The translations under genes and the position numbers were made by a program. The notes beneath the pieces are model-generated. The model had not been told where the DNA came from, did no database searches, and saw only the letters and a program-made list of their open reading frames with translations. A DNA stretch of 64,000 bases from Raineya sp. (lineage in GTDB: Bacteria; Bacteroidota; Bacteroidia; Cytophagales; Thermonemataceae). Position 1 is the stretch's first letter; each line of letters starts with the position of its first letter. Shown here one piece after another: positions 18,972 to 29,344 of this stretch. Where the stretch lies: positions 62,001 to 126,000 of the forward strand of contig JALONN010000006.1 of assembly GCA_025454915.1 (NCBI GenBank), written 5' to 3'.

Positions 18972-19556
18972 TTATGTTTTTATCCAATTACCAAGAGCTT
19001 CTTGTACTTGTGAGAGCATACTTTTCTTACAACTAAGTGTAGCATGACAAAATAAATCAAAATTTTGACTAATAATTTTCAGGTCAAGTTTGTTGATTAT
19101 ATTCATTACTTCACTGGTTTCAGAATAGTTATAGGTTATTTCCATCTGAACAGTCAAAACTTTTTCTATCAATTTAGCTTCTTCTAAAGCTAATGATGCT
19201 GATATTTTGTAGGCTTGTATCAAACCACTTACACCTAATTTTGTACCACCATAATAACGCACTACTACCACCAAAACATCACTAACTCCTTTGGCTTTAA
19301 TTTGGTTTAAAATAGGTGTCCCTGCCGAATGGTTGGGTTCGCCATCATCATTAGCTCGCCACTTTTCTTGATTAGCTCCTAAAATGTAAGCATAGCAATG
19401 ATGTGTAGCGTCAAAATATTCTTTCTTTAAAGTATTTAAAGCATTTTTAATGTCCTCTTCTGTCTCAACAGGGTAGGCAAAAGCTAAGAACTTACTTCCT
19501 TTTTCTTTATAAACTCCTTCCGTAGATGTTTCTATACTATAATAAATATCTGTCAT
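18972..19556 (-). CDS. YigZ/IMPACT family protein
   Basis: KGSKFLAFAYPV...DATHHCYAYILG...RANDDGEPNHSAGTPIL...VVVVRYYGGTKLGVSGLIQAY. Confidence 0.95.
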   Translation of the reverse strand: MTDIYYSIETSTEGVYKEKGSKFLAFAYPVETEEDIKNALNTLKKEYFDATHHCYAYILGANQEKWRANDDGEPNHSAGTPILNQIKAKGVSDVLVVVVRYYGGTKLGVSGLIQAYKISASLALEEAKLIEKVLTVQMEITYNYSETSEVMNIINKLDLKIISQNFDLFCHATLSCKKSMLSQVQEALGNWIKT

Positions 19557-20698
19557 TGACCTTCTTGATAATCTAATGGCAATAAATCGGCTACTTTTTT
19601 GAGAGGCATACGTCCTTCATAAATCAAATCTAAAGTTTCTATTACATAGCCATCTTCTTGTAAAAGTACAAAAGGTTTGAAAAAAGTGATAACAGAAGTT
19701 TGCATTTTTTCGTAAGCACCAGCTTCAGGTAAATATTTAACTTGTATATTATCAGAAAAGGTAAGTCTTTTTAGTTTGTCATTGACATAAGTTACCAAGC
19801 TATCTGAAGCTTTGAGTGGGTTATTGTGTAAAAACTCTATAATAGGAGATACTTTTTGTTTTTTAATCCAATAATTGATACTGTCTTGCCTATTTTCCTT
19901 TAAAAACTTTTTCAACTTGGCTTTAATTAAACTATCAGGTAGGCGGTCAGGGTTGGGCTTTCTTTCTAATCTTCTAAGTGTAAATCCACTTTTTTCCCAA
20001 TTGTTCTGATATAAACTACGCATCAAATGCAATGAAGAACCTAAATAGGTTTGTAAACGTCTTTTTTTCCATTTTCTTTCTTGGCTTTTTGTACCCTTCA
20101 TCAACTCAAATAATGGGTATCCCAAAATCACGAAATACCCTTTCTCAAAGTCTATTACAAAACTGGATAATTTATATTTAATAATATAACCTAGATTTTT
20201 ATTTTCAACAATCAACATATCATCTGCTGAAGCATTAAATATTCTTCTCTGGAATTTAAAATCTAGAATTTCAGGGTTTTTGATAATACAGTTTTTTGCA
20301 TTTTCTGTTTCTCCTAAAAAGTGTATTTTAAAAATATTATAATTAGTTTGCCAATTGGGGTTCTTATCTTTGACTACTATCCCTTCTATTTTATCTACTT
20401 TTTCTTTTAGAAAAACAACAAAAGGCTTATTGCCAAGTGTATCTAATAAGATTGGTATGGCTAAAGTTTCATAGCCAGTCATAGAAAAAATTAAATCTAT
20501 GTTTTTTTGTGGACTTTTAGGGATTAAGAACTCCCCTTTCTCATTACTGACTGTACCTACAGATGTATTGGCAATAAATACATTAGCACCAACAATAGTT
20601 TCTTTTGTATTGGCATCTAATAGCTTGCCTTGTATAGATTGAGCAAAATTTGCATGAATAACTAACAAAAAAATTAAATTGCAGAGTAAAAATTTCAT
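19553..20698 (-). CDS. Carboxypeptidase-regulatory-like domain protein (CarbopepD_reg_2 type), secreted
   Basis: Signal peptide; SIQGKLLDANTKETIVGANVFIANTSVGTVSNEKGEFLI. Upstream ORF-track start 20731 would overlap the divergent gene; 20698 preferred. Confidence 0.8.
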   Translation of the reverse strand: MKFLLCNLIFLLVIHANFAQSIQGKLLDANTKETIVGANVFIANTSVGTVSNEKGEFLIPKSPQKNIDLIFSMTGYETLAIPILLDTLGNKPFVVFLKEKVDKIEGIVVKDKNPNWQTNYNIFKIHFLGETENAKNCIIKNPEILDFKFQRRIFNASADDMLIVENKNLGYIIKYKLSSFVIDFEKGYFVILGYPLFELMKGTKSQERKWKKRRLQTYLGSSLHLMRSLYQNNWEKSGFTLRRLERKPNPDRLPDSLIKAKLKKFLKENRQDSINYWIKKQKVSPIIEFLHNNPLKASDSLVTYVNDKLKRLTFSDNIQVKYLPEAGAYEKMQTSVITFFKPFVLLQEDGYVIETLDLIYEGRMPLKKVADLLPLDYQEGQ

Positions 20699-20729
20699 AA
20701 ACTTGTATAATTTTAGAGGTTTCAAATAC

Positions 20730-21803
20730 ATGAAAAAAATACTTTTTTTGTTTCCTTATCCCCATGAAACTGCTGGCTCACAAAGATTTAGATTTGAACA
20801 GTACTTGGATTTTTTGAAGCAGAAAGACTTTTCTATTACACTCAAGTCATTTCTAAGTCAAAAAACTTGGAATATCCTTTATAAAGACAAATACTTTCTA
20901 CAGAAAGTTATAGGTATTCTCAACGGATTTTGGCGAAGATTTATTTTACTTTTTTCAGTCTGGAAATATAATTTTGTATTTATACATAGAGAAGCCACTC
21001 CTATTGGGTTTCCTTGGGTAGAATGGTGTATTGCCAAGATATTTAGAAAAAAAATTATTTTTGATTTTGATGATGCCATTTGGCTTCCTAATACCTCTCA
21101 ACAAAATAAAATTGTAGCCAAAATAAAATTTCATGAGAAAACAGCTCTGATATGTCGATGGGCTTATAAAGTTTCGGCTGGCAATGCTTTTTTAGCAGAT
21201 TATGCCAAAAAATATACCTCTCATGTCTTTATCAATCCAACAACTATTGATACTGAAAATTGGCATAATCCTGCATTAATAGCACCCAAAAAGAACGAAA
21301 GACCTATTATAGGCTGGACAGGAACGCATTCTACTATTCAATACTTACTTTTCTTAGTTCCTATTATTGAACAATTATCTCAAAAGTTTGATTTTACCTT
21401 TTTGGTTATTTCAGATAAGAAACCTGATTTTATGCTAGATAACCTACTTTATATTCCTTGGAATAAAACCACAGAAATTGAAGATTTATCAAAAATGGAC
21501 ATAGGTGTGATGCCTTTGGAAGATGATTTGTGGGCTAAAGGCAAATGTGGATTTAAAGCTTTGCAATACATGGCTATGGGTGTTGTACCTGTCATATCGC
21601 CAGTAGGTGTGAATACTGAAATTGTCCAAGACCAGCAAAATGGCTTTTTGGCTCAAACAGAACAAGAATGGCTGAATGCTCTAGAAATTTTATTAACCGA
21701 TGCTACTCTAAGACTCGATTTAGGTAAAAAAGCCAGAAAAACTATTGTAGAGCATTATTCTGTTCAGGCAAATCGTGCAAACTTCTTAGGCTTTTTTGCA
21801 TAA
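20730..21803 (+). CDS. Glycosyltransferase (GT4-like)
   Basis: FLFPYPHETAGSQRFRFEQYLDFL...FDFDDAIWL...IGWTGTHSTIQYL...GFKALQYMAMGVVPVISPVGVNTEIV. Confidence 0.88.
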   Translation: MKKILFLFPYPHETAGSQRFRFEQYLDFLKQKDFSITLKSFLSQKTWNILYKDKYFLQKVIGILNGFWRRFILLFSVWKYNFVFIHREATPIGFPWVEWCIAKIFRKKIIFDFDDAIWLPNTSQQNKIVAKIKFHEKTALICRWAYKVSAGNAFLADYAKKYTSHVFINPTTIDTENWHNPALIAPKKNERPIIGWTGTHSTIQYLLFLVPIIEQLSQKFDFTFLVISDKKPDFMLDNLLYIPWNKTTEIEDLSKMDIGVMPLEDDLWAKGKCGFKALQYMAMGVVPVISPVGVNTEIVQDQQNGFLAQTEQEWLNALEILLTDATLRLDLGKKARKTIVEHYSVQANRANFLGFFA

Positions 21804-23074
21804 TACTGAACGGTATACATCATAGATATATAAAAAGGTAAAAAGGGTATTCTATATCGGTCTAATGAACCATAATTACCACTACCAACACCTGTACCAA
21901 AAGCTAATACCAGTGTAAAACAAAGACAGAATGCTAAAAATGGGTGATTTATAATAATTGAAAAAAAGCTAAATCCTGATTTTAAAAACGTTTGAATGGT
22001 AAGAAAAATAATAAAAGATGCCTGAATAGCAGCCAATAACATCACAACATTTCGAGCTTGCCATAAAAATGGCTGAAACAAAGATACAAATACAGCAGCT
22101 GGAAATTTTGTAATGACACTTGTAACTGTACCATCATACTCCCCTAAAGAATAAGAGGCATTTCCTGATATAGCATTCCATTCTGTATTAGTTTTGGTGG
22201 TAGCTCCAATTTCCTCAAATGAAAATTTAGTCCCTTCTGTTAATTTACTCACAGAATATAAACCTATTGGCAATGCTACCAGTATAACTAAAGGTAGCAT
22301 CAAAGCTCTTGCCAAAACTTGTTTCATATTGGATCTATATTGTAAAAATAACCATACTGCTACAGATGGTAAGAAACACATAGCTATATAGATTTTTACA
22401 GCCTGCATAAGCCATAAAGAAGCGATAAGAATGAGGATGTTTTTTAATAAGTTTTTTTTCTTAAAAATAGCAAAATAAAAGCTATGAAAAGCCCAACCCA
22501 ATGCCCCTATAATAAGCGTATCCTTCATCAGACCAGATCCCCAAAAAAATGCTGATGGCATCATAAAACAAGCAAAAGCAAAACGTTTATAAAGCATTGG
22601 ATAAATATCCACAAAAGCTCTATACATTGCCCAAACTCCCGAAAAACTAAAGAAAGCCAAACAAAAAGCATTTGCTAAATAAGTATGATAAGAAATCATT
22701 CCTAATAAAGTAGAAGCTTTTACTACAATCATAGTACTTTTATCAGAATAAAAGTATATATACCTTGTATAAGCCTGTGTGGCTGGATTGATTGTATTAG
22801 GTGTATCTGTAAGTATTTGTATGCCTATATCAGGTTGCTCCAATAGGATATTCCAAATAATCTGACTATCATGAAAAAAGTTGTATGTATCACCTCCTCC
22901 ATAGTAAAACTGATATATTAATCCCAAAGCTAATGCACCAAACATACGAAGATGCAAAGCCATGAAATAATATTTTTTTGTAAGAGGATTGGTCTGTTTT
23001 GCCTGCCTCAGATATGCCCATAAATACAATATGGCAGTAAAAACTGGTGCGAGCAAAACGTCCTTTAATTCCAT
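21764..23074 (-). CDS. Polytopic membrane protein, possibly glycan polymerase/glycosyltransferase-associated
   Basis: 436 aa, about ten hydrophobic segments; convergent with a glycosyltransferase gene. Function inferred only from topology and context. Confidence 0.7.
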   Translation of the reverse strand: MELKDVLLAPVFTAILYLWAYLRQAKQTNPLTKKYYFMALHLRMFGALALGLIYQFYYGGGDTYNFFHDSQIIWNILLEQPDIGIQILTDTPNTINPATQAYTRYIYFYSDKSTMIVVKASTLLGMISYHTYLANAFCLAFFSFSGVWAMYRAFVDIYPMLYKRFAFACFMMPSAFFWGSGLMKDTLIIGALGWAFHSFYFAIFKKKNLLKNILILIASLWLMQAVKIYIAMCFLPSVAVWLFLQYRSNMKQVLARALMLPLVILVALPIGLYSVSKLTEGTKFSFEEIGATTKTNTEWNAISGNASYSLGEYDGTVTSVITKFPAAVFVSLFQPFLWQARNVVMLLAAIQASFIIFLTIQTFLKSGFSFFSIIINHPFLAFCLCFTLVLAFGTGVGSGNYGSLDRYRIPFLPFYISMMYTVQYYAKKPKKFARFA

Positions 23075-23083
23075 AAAACCTTA

Positions 23084-23677
23084 TTATTTCTTATGTCTTT
23101 TTTCTAAAATTTCTATCACCTGATTAAGAGATATATTTTTAGCCTCCAAAAGTACCAGATAATGGAATAATAAATCGGCAGCTTCACCCAAAAATAAATC
23201 TTGGTTGTTATCTTTTGCTTCAATGACTAGCTCCACAGCTTCTTCACCAACTTTTTGAGCAATTTTATTGATGCCTTTCGCAAATAAAGATGCAGTATAT
23301 GATGTCTCAGGAATCTGATTTTTACGTTCTTGTATCACCTGACGTAAGTGATTAATAAAAAACAAATTATCTTTATTTTCTTCCTCAAAACAGGTATCTG
23401 CTCCAGTATGACAAACAACCCCAACTGGTTCTACTTTAATAAGCAAAGTATCTTGATCACAATCTATCTTGATATCTTTTACTTTTAAGAAATTACCTGA
23501 TGTCTCTCCTTTTGTCCAAAGACGTTGTTTGGTTCTACTGTAAAAAGTAACAACTTGCTCTTTTTTTGTTTTTTCAAAAGCTTCTTCATTCATATATCCA
23601 AGCATCAATACTTTTTGAGTAGCATTATCCTGAATAATGGCAGGGATTAACCCATCTGCGTTTTTATTAAATTGCAT
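23084..23677 (-). CDS. hisIE: Bifunctional phosphoribosyl-AMP cyclohydrolase/phosphoribosyl-ATP pyrophosphohydrolase
   Basis: VLMLGYMNEEAFEKT...FYSRTKQRLWTKGETSGN...CHTGADTCF; KGINKIAQKVGEEAVELVIEAK. Confidence 0.96.
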   Translation of the reverse strand: MQFNKNADGLIPAIIQDNATQKVLMLGYMNEEAFEKTKKEQVVTFYSRTKQRLWTKGETSGNFLKVKDIKIDCDQDTLLIKVEPVGVVCHTGADTCFEEENKDNLFFINHLRQVIQERKNQIPETSYTASLFAKGINKIAQKVGEEAVELVIEAKDNNQDLFLGEAADLLFHYLVLLEAKNISLNQVIEILEKRHKK

Positions 23678-23689
23678 TATTAATAATGA

Positions 23690-25066
23690 TTAAATAGCCA
23701 ATTGTTTAATAATTTCTTCAATATTTAATTTTTGTTGCGTTCCCTCCTGCATATTTTTTAAGGTAAATATGCCACTACTCATTTCTTCAGAGCCAATCAG
23801 AACTACAAAAGGAATCTGTTTTTTGTTTGCATATTTAAGCTGTTTATCCAGTTTAGAACTTTGTGGATAAATTTCAGCTTTGATACCTTCATCTCTTAAT
23901 TTTTTAAGAATAGGCAATGTGTATGCTTCTGCCTCACTATCAAAATTACTTAACATTATTTTAGTAGTGCTTTGGGTTTGACTAGGAAATAAACTTTGTT
24001 CTTCCATTACATCATAAATCCTATCCAATCCAAAAGAAAACCCTACGCCAGCCACTCCTTCCAAACCAAATGTACCAGTCAGATTATCATAACGCCCACC
24101 ACCACTAATACTACCAATAGCAGAGTTTCTTACTTTTACTTCAAAAATAGCCCCTGTATAATACGAAAGCCCTCTGGCAAGTGTAATGTCTATTTCTACT
24201 TCAAAGGTCAAAGTGCTTGAGAAAGATTGCAAATATTTTAAAACTTTCTTAACCTCTTCTATACCTTGTTTACCAATAGTTGAGTTTTCTAAAAACTTCT
24301 CTAAGAAATCTATTTTTTCTTGGTTGTTGGCTGGTAGATTGAATATTGGTAATAGTTTTTCTAAATTTGTATCTGTAAAACCTCTTTCTTTTAGCTCATT
24401 TAGAACTTTTTCTTTACCAATTTTATCAAGTTTATCAATTGCCACACACAATTCAGCTTCTTTACCTTCTGCTCCTACGGTTTCAGCTATTCCTGCAAGT
24501 ATTTTTCGATTATTCATCTTGATGGCATAATCTTTAATTTTCAGGCGATTGCCTAAAACTTCATGCATCATTAAAATAATTTCTGCCTCACAAATCAACG
24601 ATTCTGTACCTACGACATCAGCATCACACTGATAGAACTCTCTGTAACGTCCTTTTTGAGGAGCATCTCCACGCCAAACAGGTTGTATTTGGTAGCGTTT
24701 AAATGGAAAAGCCAAATCATTTTGGTTCATCACCACAAAACGAGCAAAAGGCACTGTCAAATCATATCTTAAACCTTTTTCTGATATTTTTAAAGCCAAA
24801 TGTTTTGAGCCTTTTTCAATGTCTGAAGTTTCTACTTTACTCAAAAAATCTGCTTGATTCAGGATTTTATACAAAAGTTGATCACCTTCTTCACCATATT
24901 TACCCATCAACACCGAAAGATTTTCCATTGCAGGTGTTTCGAGTGGCATAAATCCATATTTTTCAAAAACTTCTTTGATATGCCCAATAATAAAATTGCG
25001 TTTAAGCATCATCGAAGGGGTATAATCACGAGTTCCTTTAGGAGTAGTTGGTTTAGCTGGTTTCAT
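23690..25066 (-). CDS. hisS: Histidyl-tRNA synthetase
   Basis: PKGTRDYTP, GLRYDLTVPFARFV, YREFYQCDADVVG, ARGLSYYTGAIFEV, GGGRYDNL. Confidence 0.97.
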   Translation of the reverse strand: MKPAKPTTPKGTRDYTPSMMLKRNFIIGHIKEVFEKYGFMPLETPAMENLSVLMGKYGEEGDQLLYKILNQADFLSKVETSDIEKGSKHLALKISEKGLRYDLTVPFARFVVMNQNDLAFPFKRYQIQPVWRGDAPQKGRYREFYQCDADVVGTESLICEAEIILMMHEVLGNRLKIKDYAIKMNNRKILAGIAETVGAEGKEAELCVAIDKLDKIGKEKVLNELKERGFTDTNLEKLLPIFNLPANNQEKIDFLEKFLENSTIGKQGIEEVKKVLKYLQSFSSTLTFEVEIDITLARGLSYYTGAIFEVKVRNSAIGSISGGGRYDNLTGTFGLEGVAGVGFSFGLDRIYDVMEEQSLFPSQTQSTTKIMLSNFDSEAEAYTLPILKKLRDEGIKAEIYPQSSKLDKQLKYANKKQIPFVVLIGSEEMSSGIFTLKNMQEGTQQKLNIEEIIKQLAI

Positions 25067-25117
25067 TGACTATATATTTTCAGTTTTATTACCAAGTAGA
25101 AATTTTTAGAAAAATTT

Positions 25118-26032
25118 CTACTCATCATAGATTACTTTATTAATTTTTTTTATTAATTCAGTTGTTAGTTTTTTGCAAAGTTTAGTTTTTATTTTAGTAA
25201 AGCTCTTTAGCTTATATATCTTATTTGTTGAGTATGCTTCAAAATAATCTATCCTTACTATAATCCCTAATTTATCATAATATAAAACTGTTTTACTTGA
25301 AATCCCGTCTTTATCTATATATTTCTCTTCAACTTCTATCAATTTACCATTTTTATATATCCTTATTTCTTTTTTTGTATAATCTTGACCATCATTGTAA
25401 TAAGCTTTAAAATCTCCAATCCTTGTTGTATCAGTATATGTATATTTATATTCCCAACGTAGTTTATTATCATAGATTTGTTGTAATGATTTTATTTTAA
25501 ATTCTTTATCAAAGGTTCGTTGATAATAATATGTAGGATTCAAAATTGTTTTTATTTTATTATTACTTGAGTCATACTCATAGTCAAATTGCATAAGAAG
25601 ACTATCTTTATCATAATACAACAGTTTTTCTTTAATTAACTGCTTGTTATCATTATAGAAATATTTTGTTCTATAATAAGTTTTAATATTCTTTCTATAA
25701 TCAGTAATATATTTGATTGTATTGATAATCTTACCATTTTCAAATTCATTTTGTTCTATAAAGTCAAGTAATTTTAAATCAGCATTGTGATGCTTACCAT
25801 AGCCGACTTTTTGGATTATATTTCCCAGTGAATCAAGATATAGAATTAAATGAGGTCGATTAGTTTTGTTGCTTATTTTATCTATTTTCTCATTATTTTT
25901 ATCGTATGTAAAAACATGATTTATTCTTTTAATTTCTATATAAATATTTTTATGTAGATTCTTTTGTCCAAAAATATTTGAAAAGATAAAAGATGTTAAT
26001 ATGACACAGAAGGTTTTCATTTTGCTTTTCAA
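25118..26032 (-). CDS. Hypothetical secreted protein
   Basis: 304 aa with N-terminal signal peptide and repeated YD-like beta-rich segments; no confident family. Confidence 0.6.
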   Translation of the reverse strand: MKSKMKTFCVILTSFIFSNIFGQKNLHKNIYIEIKRINHVFTYDKNNEKIDKISNKTNRPHLILYLDSLGNIIQKVGYGKHHNADLKLLDFIEQNEFENGKIINTIKYITDYRKNIKTYYRTKYFYNDNKQLIKEKLLYYDKDSLLMQFDYEYDSSNNKIKTILNPTYYYQRTFDKEFKIKSLQQIYDNKLRWEYKYTYTDTTRIGDFKAYYNDGQDYTKKEIRIYKNGKLIEVEEKYIDKDGISSKTVLYYDKLGIIVRIDYFEAYSTNKIYKLKSFTKIKTKLCKKLTTELIKKINKVIYDE

Positions 26033-26196
26033 AATAACTACTCACTTCAAAATTGTCGCAATATACATAAAAAATAGCTCAAAAGTTTGATAAAAACTGA
26101 AAATATAGTATCTTCAATGTTTCTAAAACAGTTTAGAATTTTTCTAAGTTTATTATAGTATTTTAATTATATTGCTTATTCAAAATCATCACTGCT

Positions 26197-27915
26197 ATGT
26201 CTGTTACACTTAGTTCAACCCAAAAACAATACAATTTTTTTTCATTTCCTACAAAATTTCCAGAGAAATCATCTCTAAAAACGATGATAGAAAAATTTTA
26301 TCATTGGGAAAAAACAACTCCTAATAATGTATTTTTGAGACAACCCTATGGAAAAACATGGAAGGAATATACATTTGCAGAAGTAGGAATACAAGCAAGA
26401 AAACTGGCAACATGGATTCGTGAGAATTTTCCTCCAAGAACACATATTGGCTTAGTTTCTAAGAATCATAGTTTTTGGATCATTAGCGACTTGGCAATCA
26501 TGATGGCAGATTGCGTTTCTGTACCTTTTTTTCCCACACTCAATGCAGAACAACTCAATCAGGTATTGACACATAGTGATTGTAAACTGCTTTTGGTTGG
26601 GAAGTTAGATGACTGGAAAAATATGAAGGATGGCATACCCTCATCTGTCAAGACTTTAGCATTACCAGATAGTCCTGCAAAAGAACTTCCTCAATGGGAA
26701 ATTGTATTGGATAATGTAGCCCCACTACAAGAAAATATTAAGCCTAACATTGATGATATTTTTACAATTATCTATACTTCTGGTACTACAGGAATGCCTA
26801 AAGGTGCTATGCTGACATATCTTGCTACAGCAATGGCAACAGAGGTCAATCTGGAGTTTATGCAACTCAATCACTCTGATAATAAGTTTTTTTCTTATCT
26901 TCCTCTTTCACACATTGCAGAGCGTTGTATAGTTGAAACATTTAGCATACAGTGTGGTGGGACAGTTTCTTTCGTTGAATCTTTAGATACTTTTGCTCAA
27001 AATTTAAAAGACACTCAACCTACACACTTTTTGGCTGTCCCTCGTATCTGGACAAAATTCCAGATGGGTATTCTTGCTAAAATGCCTCAGAAAAAACTCA
27101 ATTTACTACTTAGCCTACCTATTATTTCTGGAATTGTAAAGAAAAAAATAAAAGAAGGTTTAGGTTTATCGCAGGGGCGTTTGGTCGTAACTGGTGCAGC
27201 TCCTATGCCTGCTTCTATGTTGAGTTGGTTTCATAAACTGGGTATCCGAATACAAGAAGTATATGGAATGACAGAAAACCATGCAGCAGGTAGCATTATG
27301 CGAGAACATAACATTAAAATAGGTACAGTCGGACAACCTTTCCCTGGTGTAGAAGTACGCATAGACCCAGACAATGGCGAAGTACAAATGCGTTCTCCTT
27401 GGATTATGTTGGGTTATTACAAAGACCCTCAAAAAACTGCTGAAGTATTAGATTCTGAGGGATGGTTACACACTGGTGATATGGGAGAGCTTGACAGTCA
27501 AGGTTTTTTAAAAATAACTGGACGTGTAAAAGATACTTTTAAAACAACCAAAGGAGAGTTTATTGTTCCAGCTCCTATTGAGTGGGGTTTTGCAACCAAT
27601 AGCTTTATTGAGCAAATTTGTGTAACAGGACGTACACTAGACCAACCCGTTGCTTTGGTTGTACTATCTGAGCTTGGATTAAAAGCTTCTAAAGCAGAGG
27701 TTAATGCAAGTCTTAATGAAATTTGCAAGGAAGTGAATGCTGGGCTTGCCAACTATGCAAAAATTGATAAGATTATCATTACGAAAGATGCTTGGACTGT
27801 CGATAATGGTATTTTAACCCCTACTCTGAAAATTAAACGAAATGTATTAGAAGATAGATATGTTAAGCTACTCGAAAAATCTGTCAGCAATAAAGACAGG
27901 GTTATTTGGGAATAA
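26197..27915 (+). CDS. AMP-dependent synthetase/long-chain acyl-CoA ligase
   Basis: IIYTSGTTGMPKGAML AMP-binding motif; GYYKDPQKTAEVLDSEGWLHTGDMGELDSQGFLKITGR. Confidence 0.95.
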   Translation: MSVTLSSTQKQYNFFSFPTKFPEKSSLKTMIEKFYHWEKTTPNNVFLRQPYGKTWKEYTFAEVGIQARKLATWIRENFPPRTHIGLVSKNHSFWIISDLAIMMADCVSVPFFPTLNAEQLNQVLTHSDCKLLLVGKLDDWKNMKDGIPSSVKTLALPDSPAKELPQWEIVLDNVAPLQENIKPNIDDIFTIIYTSGTTGMPKGAMLTYLATAMATEVNLEFMQLNHSDNKFFSYLPLSHIAERCIVETFSIQCGGTVSFVESLDTFAQNLKDTQPTHFLAVPRIWTKFQMGILAKMPQKKLNLLLSLPIISGIVKKKIKEGLGLSQGRLVVTGAAPMPASMLSWFHKLGIRIQEVYGMTENHAAGSIMREHNIKIGTVGQPFPGVEVRIDPDNGEVQMRSPWIMLGYYKDPQKTAEVLDSEGWLHTGDMGELDSQGFLKITGRVKDTFKTTKGEFIVPAPIEWGFATNSFIEQICVTGRTLDQPVALVVLSELGLKASKAEVNASLNEICKEVNAGLANYAKIDKIIITKDAWTVDNGILTPTLKIKRNVLEDRYVKLLEKSVSNKDRVIWE

Positions 27916-27949
27916 AACATAAAGCGTAACAAATGTTACGCTTTATGTT
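27916..27949. terminator. Intrinsic terminator
   Basis: AACATAAAGCGTAAC-AAAT-GTTACGCTTTATGTT perfect 15-bp stem immediately after the stop codon. Confidence 0.88.
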
Positions 27950-28085
27950 TTCATAGATTTAATTTATGAATTGACTGATATTTAAAAATTTTATATTTCT
28001 GATATATGAGGTGATGGTAAAGTGAGAATAAAAGAATCGAGAAAAAAACTATTTTGATTAGAAATAATAAATTTGAACGAAAAAA

Positions 28086-28514
28086 CTAAAAATTATTTGG
28101 AGCTTTTCCTATAAACTTAGGTGGAGCTCCTTGAACTTGTTCTGTTTTAAGAAAAAACTTTGTAGCAGAAATATTCATAATCACAGAAGCAAACCCTCTC
28201 CAATACAAATCTGTGAATGCTTCTTCAAACTCAAAGAAACCATCATCATAATCGCCATAATTAGAAATCACATAGCAAATTTCTGTATTTTTAAAGCCTA
28301 ATAATTTCTGTATTGATTTTTCATCGTCTTGTTCTCTAGGCACTTGCAATAGGTGCTGCATTCTAAATATATTTTCCCATCCATGATTCAGTTTATTAGT
28401 AAAATTATTCCTTTTTAATGGATGTGTAAGTTCCCATAAAGCTCTTTCAGCTTTATGCTTTTGTATAAATGTTTTAACAAAAGCTTCTAAAATAGTATTT
28501 TTATCATTTTCCAT
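28086..28514 (-). CDS. Hypothetical protein
   Basis: About 142 aa from MENDKN (ORF track start 28538); no family recognised. Confidence 0.55.
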   Translation of the reverse strand: MENDKNTILEAFVKTFIQKHKAERALWELTHPLKRNNFTNKLNHGWENIFRMQHLLQVPREQDDEKSIQKLLGFKNTEICYVISNYGDYDDGFFEFEEAFTDLYWRGFASVIMNISATKFFLKTEQVQGAPPKFIGKAPNNF

Positions 28515-28561
28515 TTTTAGACTATATTTGAGCTTCATTTATTTTTTTAAAATAAAAACTT

Positions 28562-29317
28562 ATGCTTACAGCAATTTATCAATATAATAATCAGAATTAT
28601 ACTTTTGATTTACAAGTACCTCTCGATATTTCTATTCCAATCAAAGAAGGGCTTGATAATCCTAATTGTTATTATGCTAAAAACCCTACTTTTGAGACCA
28701 TTCGTTCGGGTAGTTTTGTTGGAAGTGTAGCATTAGGGGGGAGTTGTAACTATCAGCAAATTACACTTACACCACATGGTAATGGCACTCATACAGAATG
28801 TTACGGACATATTTCATCAGATGGGGCAACCATTCATCAGAGTTTAAAGGACTTTTTTGCTTTAGCTTTTTTAGTCACTATACAACCCAAAGAACAAAAA
28901 GGTGATTTTATTATTTTTTGGGAAGATATTGTTACGCATATTCCTGAAAATACACCATTAGAATCACTGATAATCAGAACATTACCCAATAACCCAAATA
29001 AGAAAACCCGAAATTATAATGAAACAAACCCACCTTATTTAGATTACAAAATTGGCGAAGAATTAGCGAAGATGAATATTAAGCATCTATTGGTAGATTT
29101 GCCTTCGGTGGATAGAGAAGTAGATGGTGGCAAACTTTTGATGCATAAAGCTTTCTGGCAATATCCTGCACATACACGTACTGGTGCCACTATTACAGAA
29201 CTGATTTATGTAGATGATACGATTAAGGATGGTATTTACTTACTTAATTTACAAATTATTAGTCTGGAAGCTGATGCTTGCCCAAGTAAGCCTATACTAT
29301 ACCCTATAAAAAAATAA
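28562..29317 (+). CDS. Cyclase family protein (kynurenine formamidase-like)
   Basis: TPHGNGTHTECYGH metal-binding motif and overall length. Confidence 0.82.
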   Translation: MLTAIYQYNNQNYTFDLQVPLDISIPIKEGLDNPNCYYAKNPTFETIRSGSFVGSVALGGSCNYQQITLTPHGNGTHTECYGHISSDGATIHQSLKDFFALAFLVTIQPKEQKGDFIIFWEDIVTHIPENTPLESLIIRTLPNNPNKKTRNYNETNPPYLDYKIGEELAKMNIKHLLVDLPSVDREVDGGKLLMHKAFWQYPAHTRTGATITELIYVDDTIKDGIYLLNLQIISLEADACPSKPILYPIKK

Positions 29318-29344
29318 AAGGAAGATTGCTCTTCCTTTTATTTT
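29311..29344. terminator. Bidirectional terminator
   Basis: AAAATAAAAGGAAGA-TTGC-TCTTCCTTTTATTTT perfect 15-bp stem between convergent genes. Confidence 0.88.

Noticed and set aside
22194-22391. 65-aa ORF antisense to the polytopic membrane protein
   Set aside because: Small shadow ORF with no features.
24186-24530. 114-aa ORF and other plus-strand ORFs antisense to hisS
   Set aside because: Shadow ORFs of hisS.
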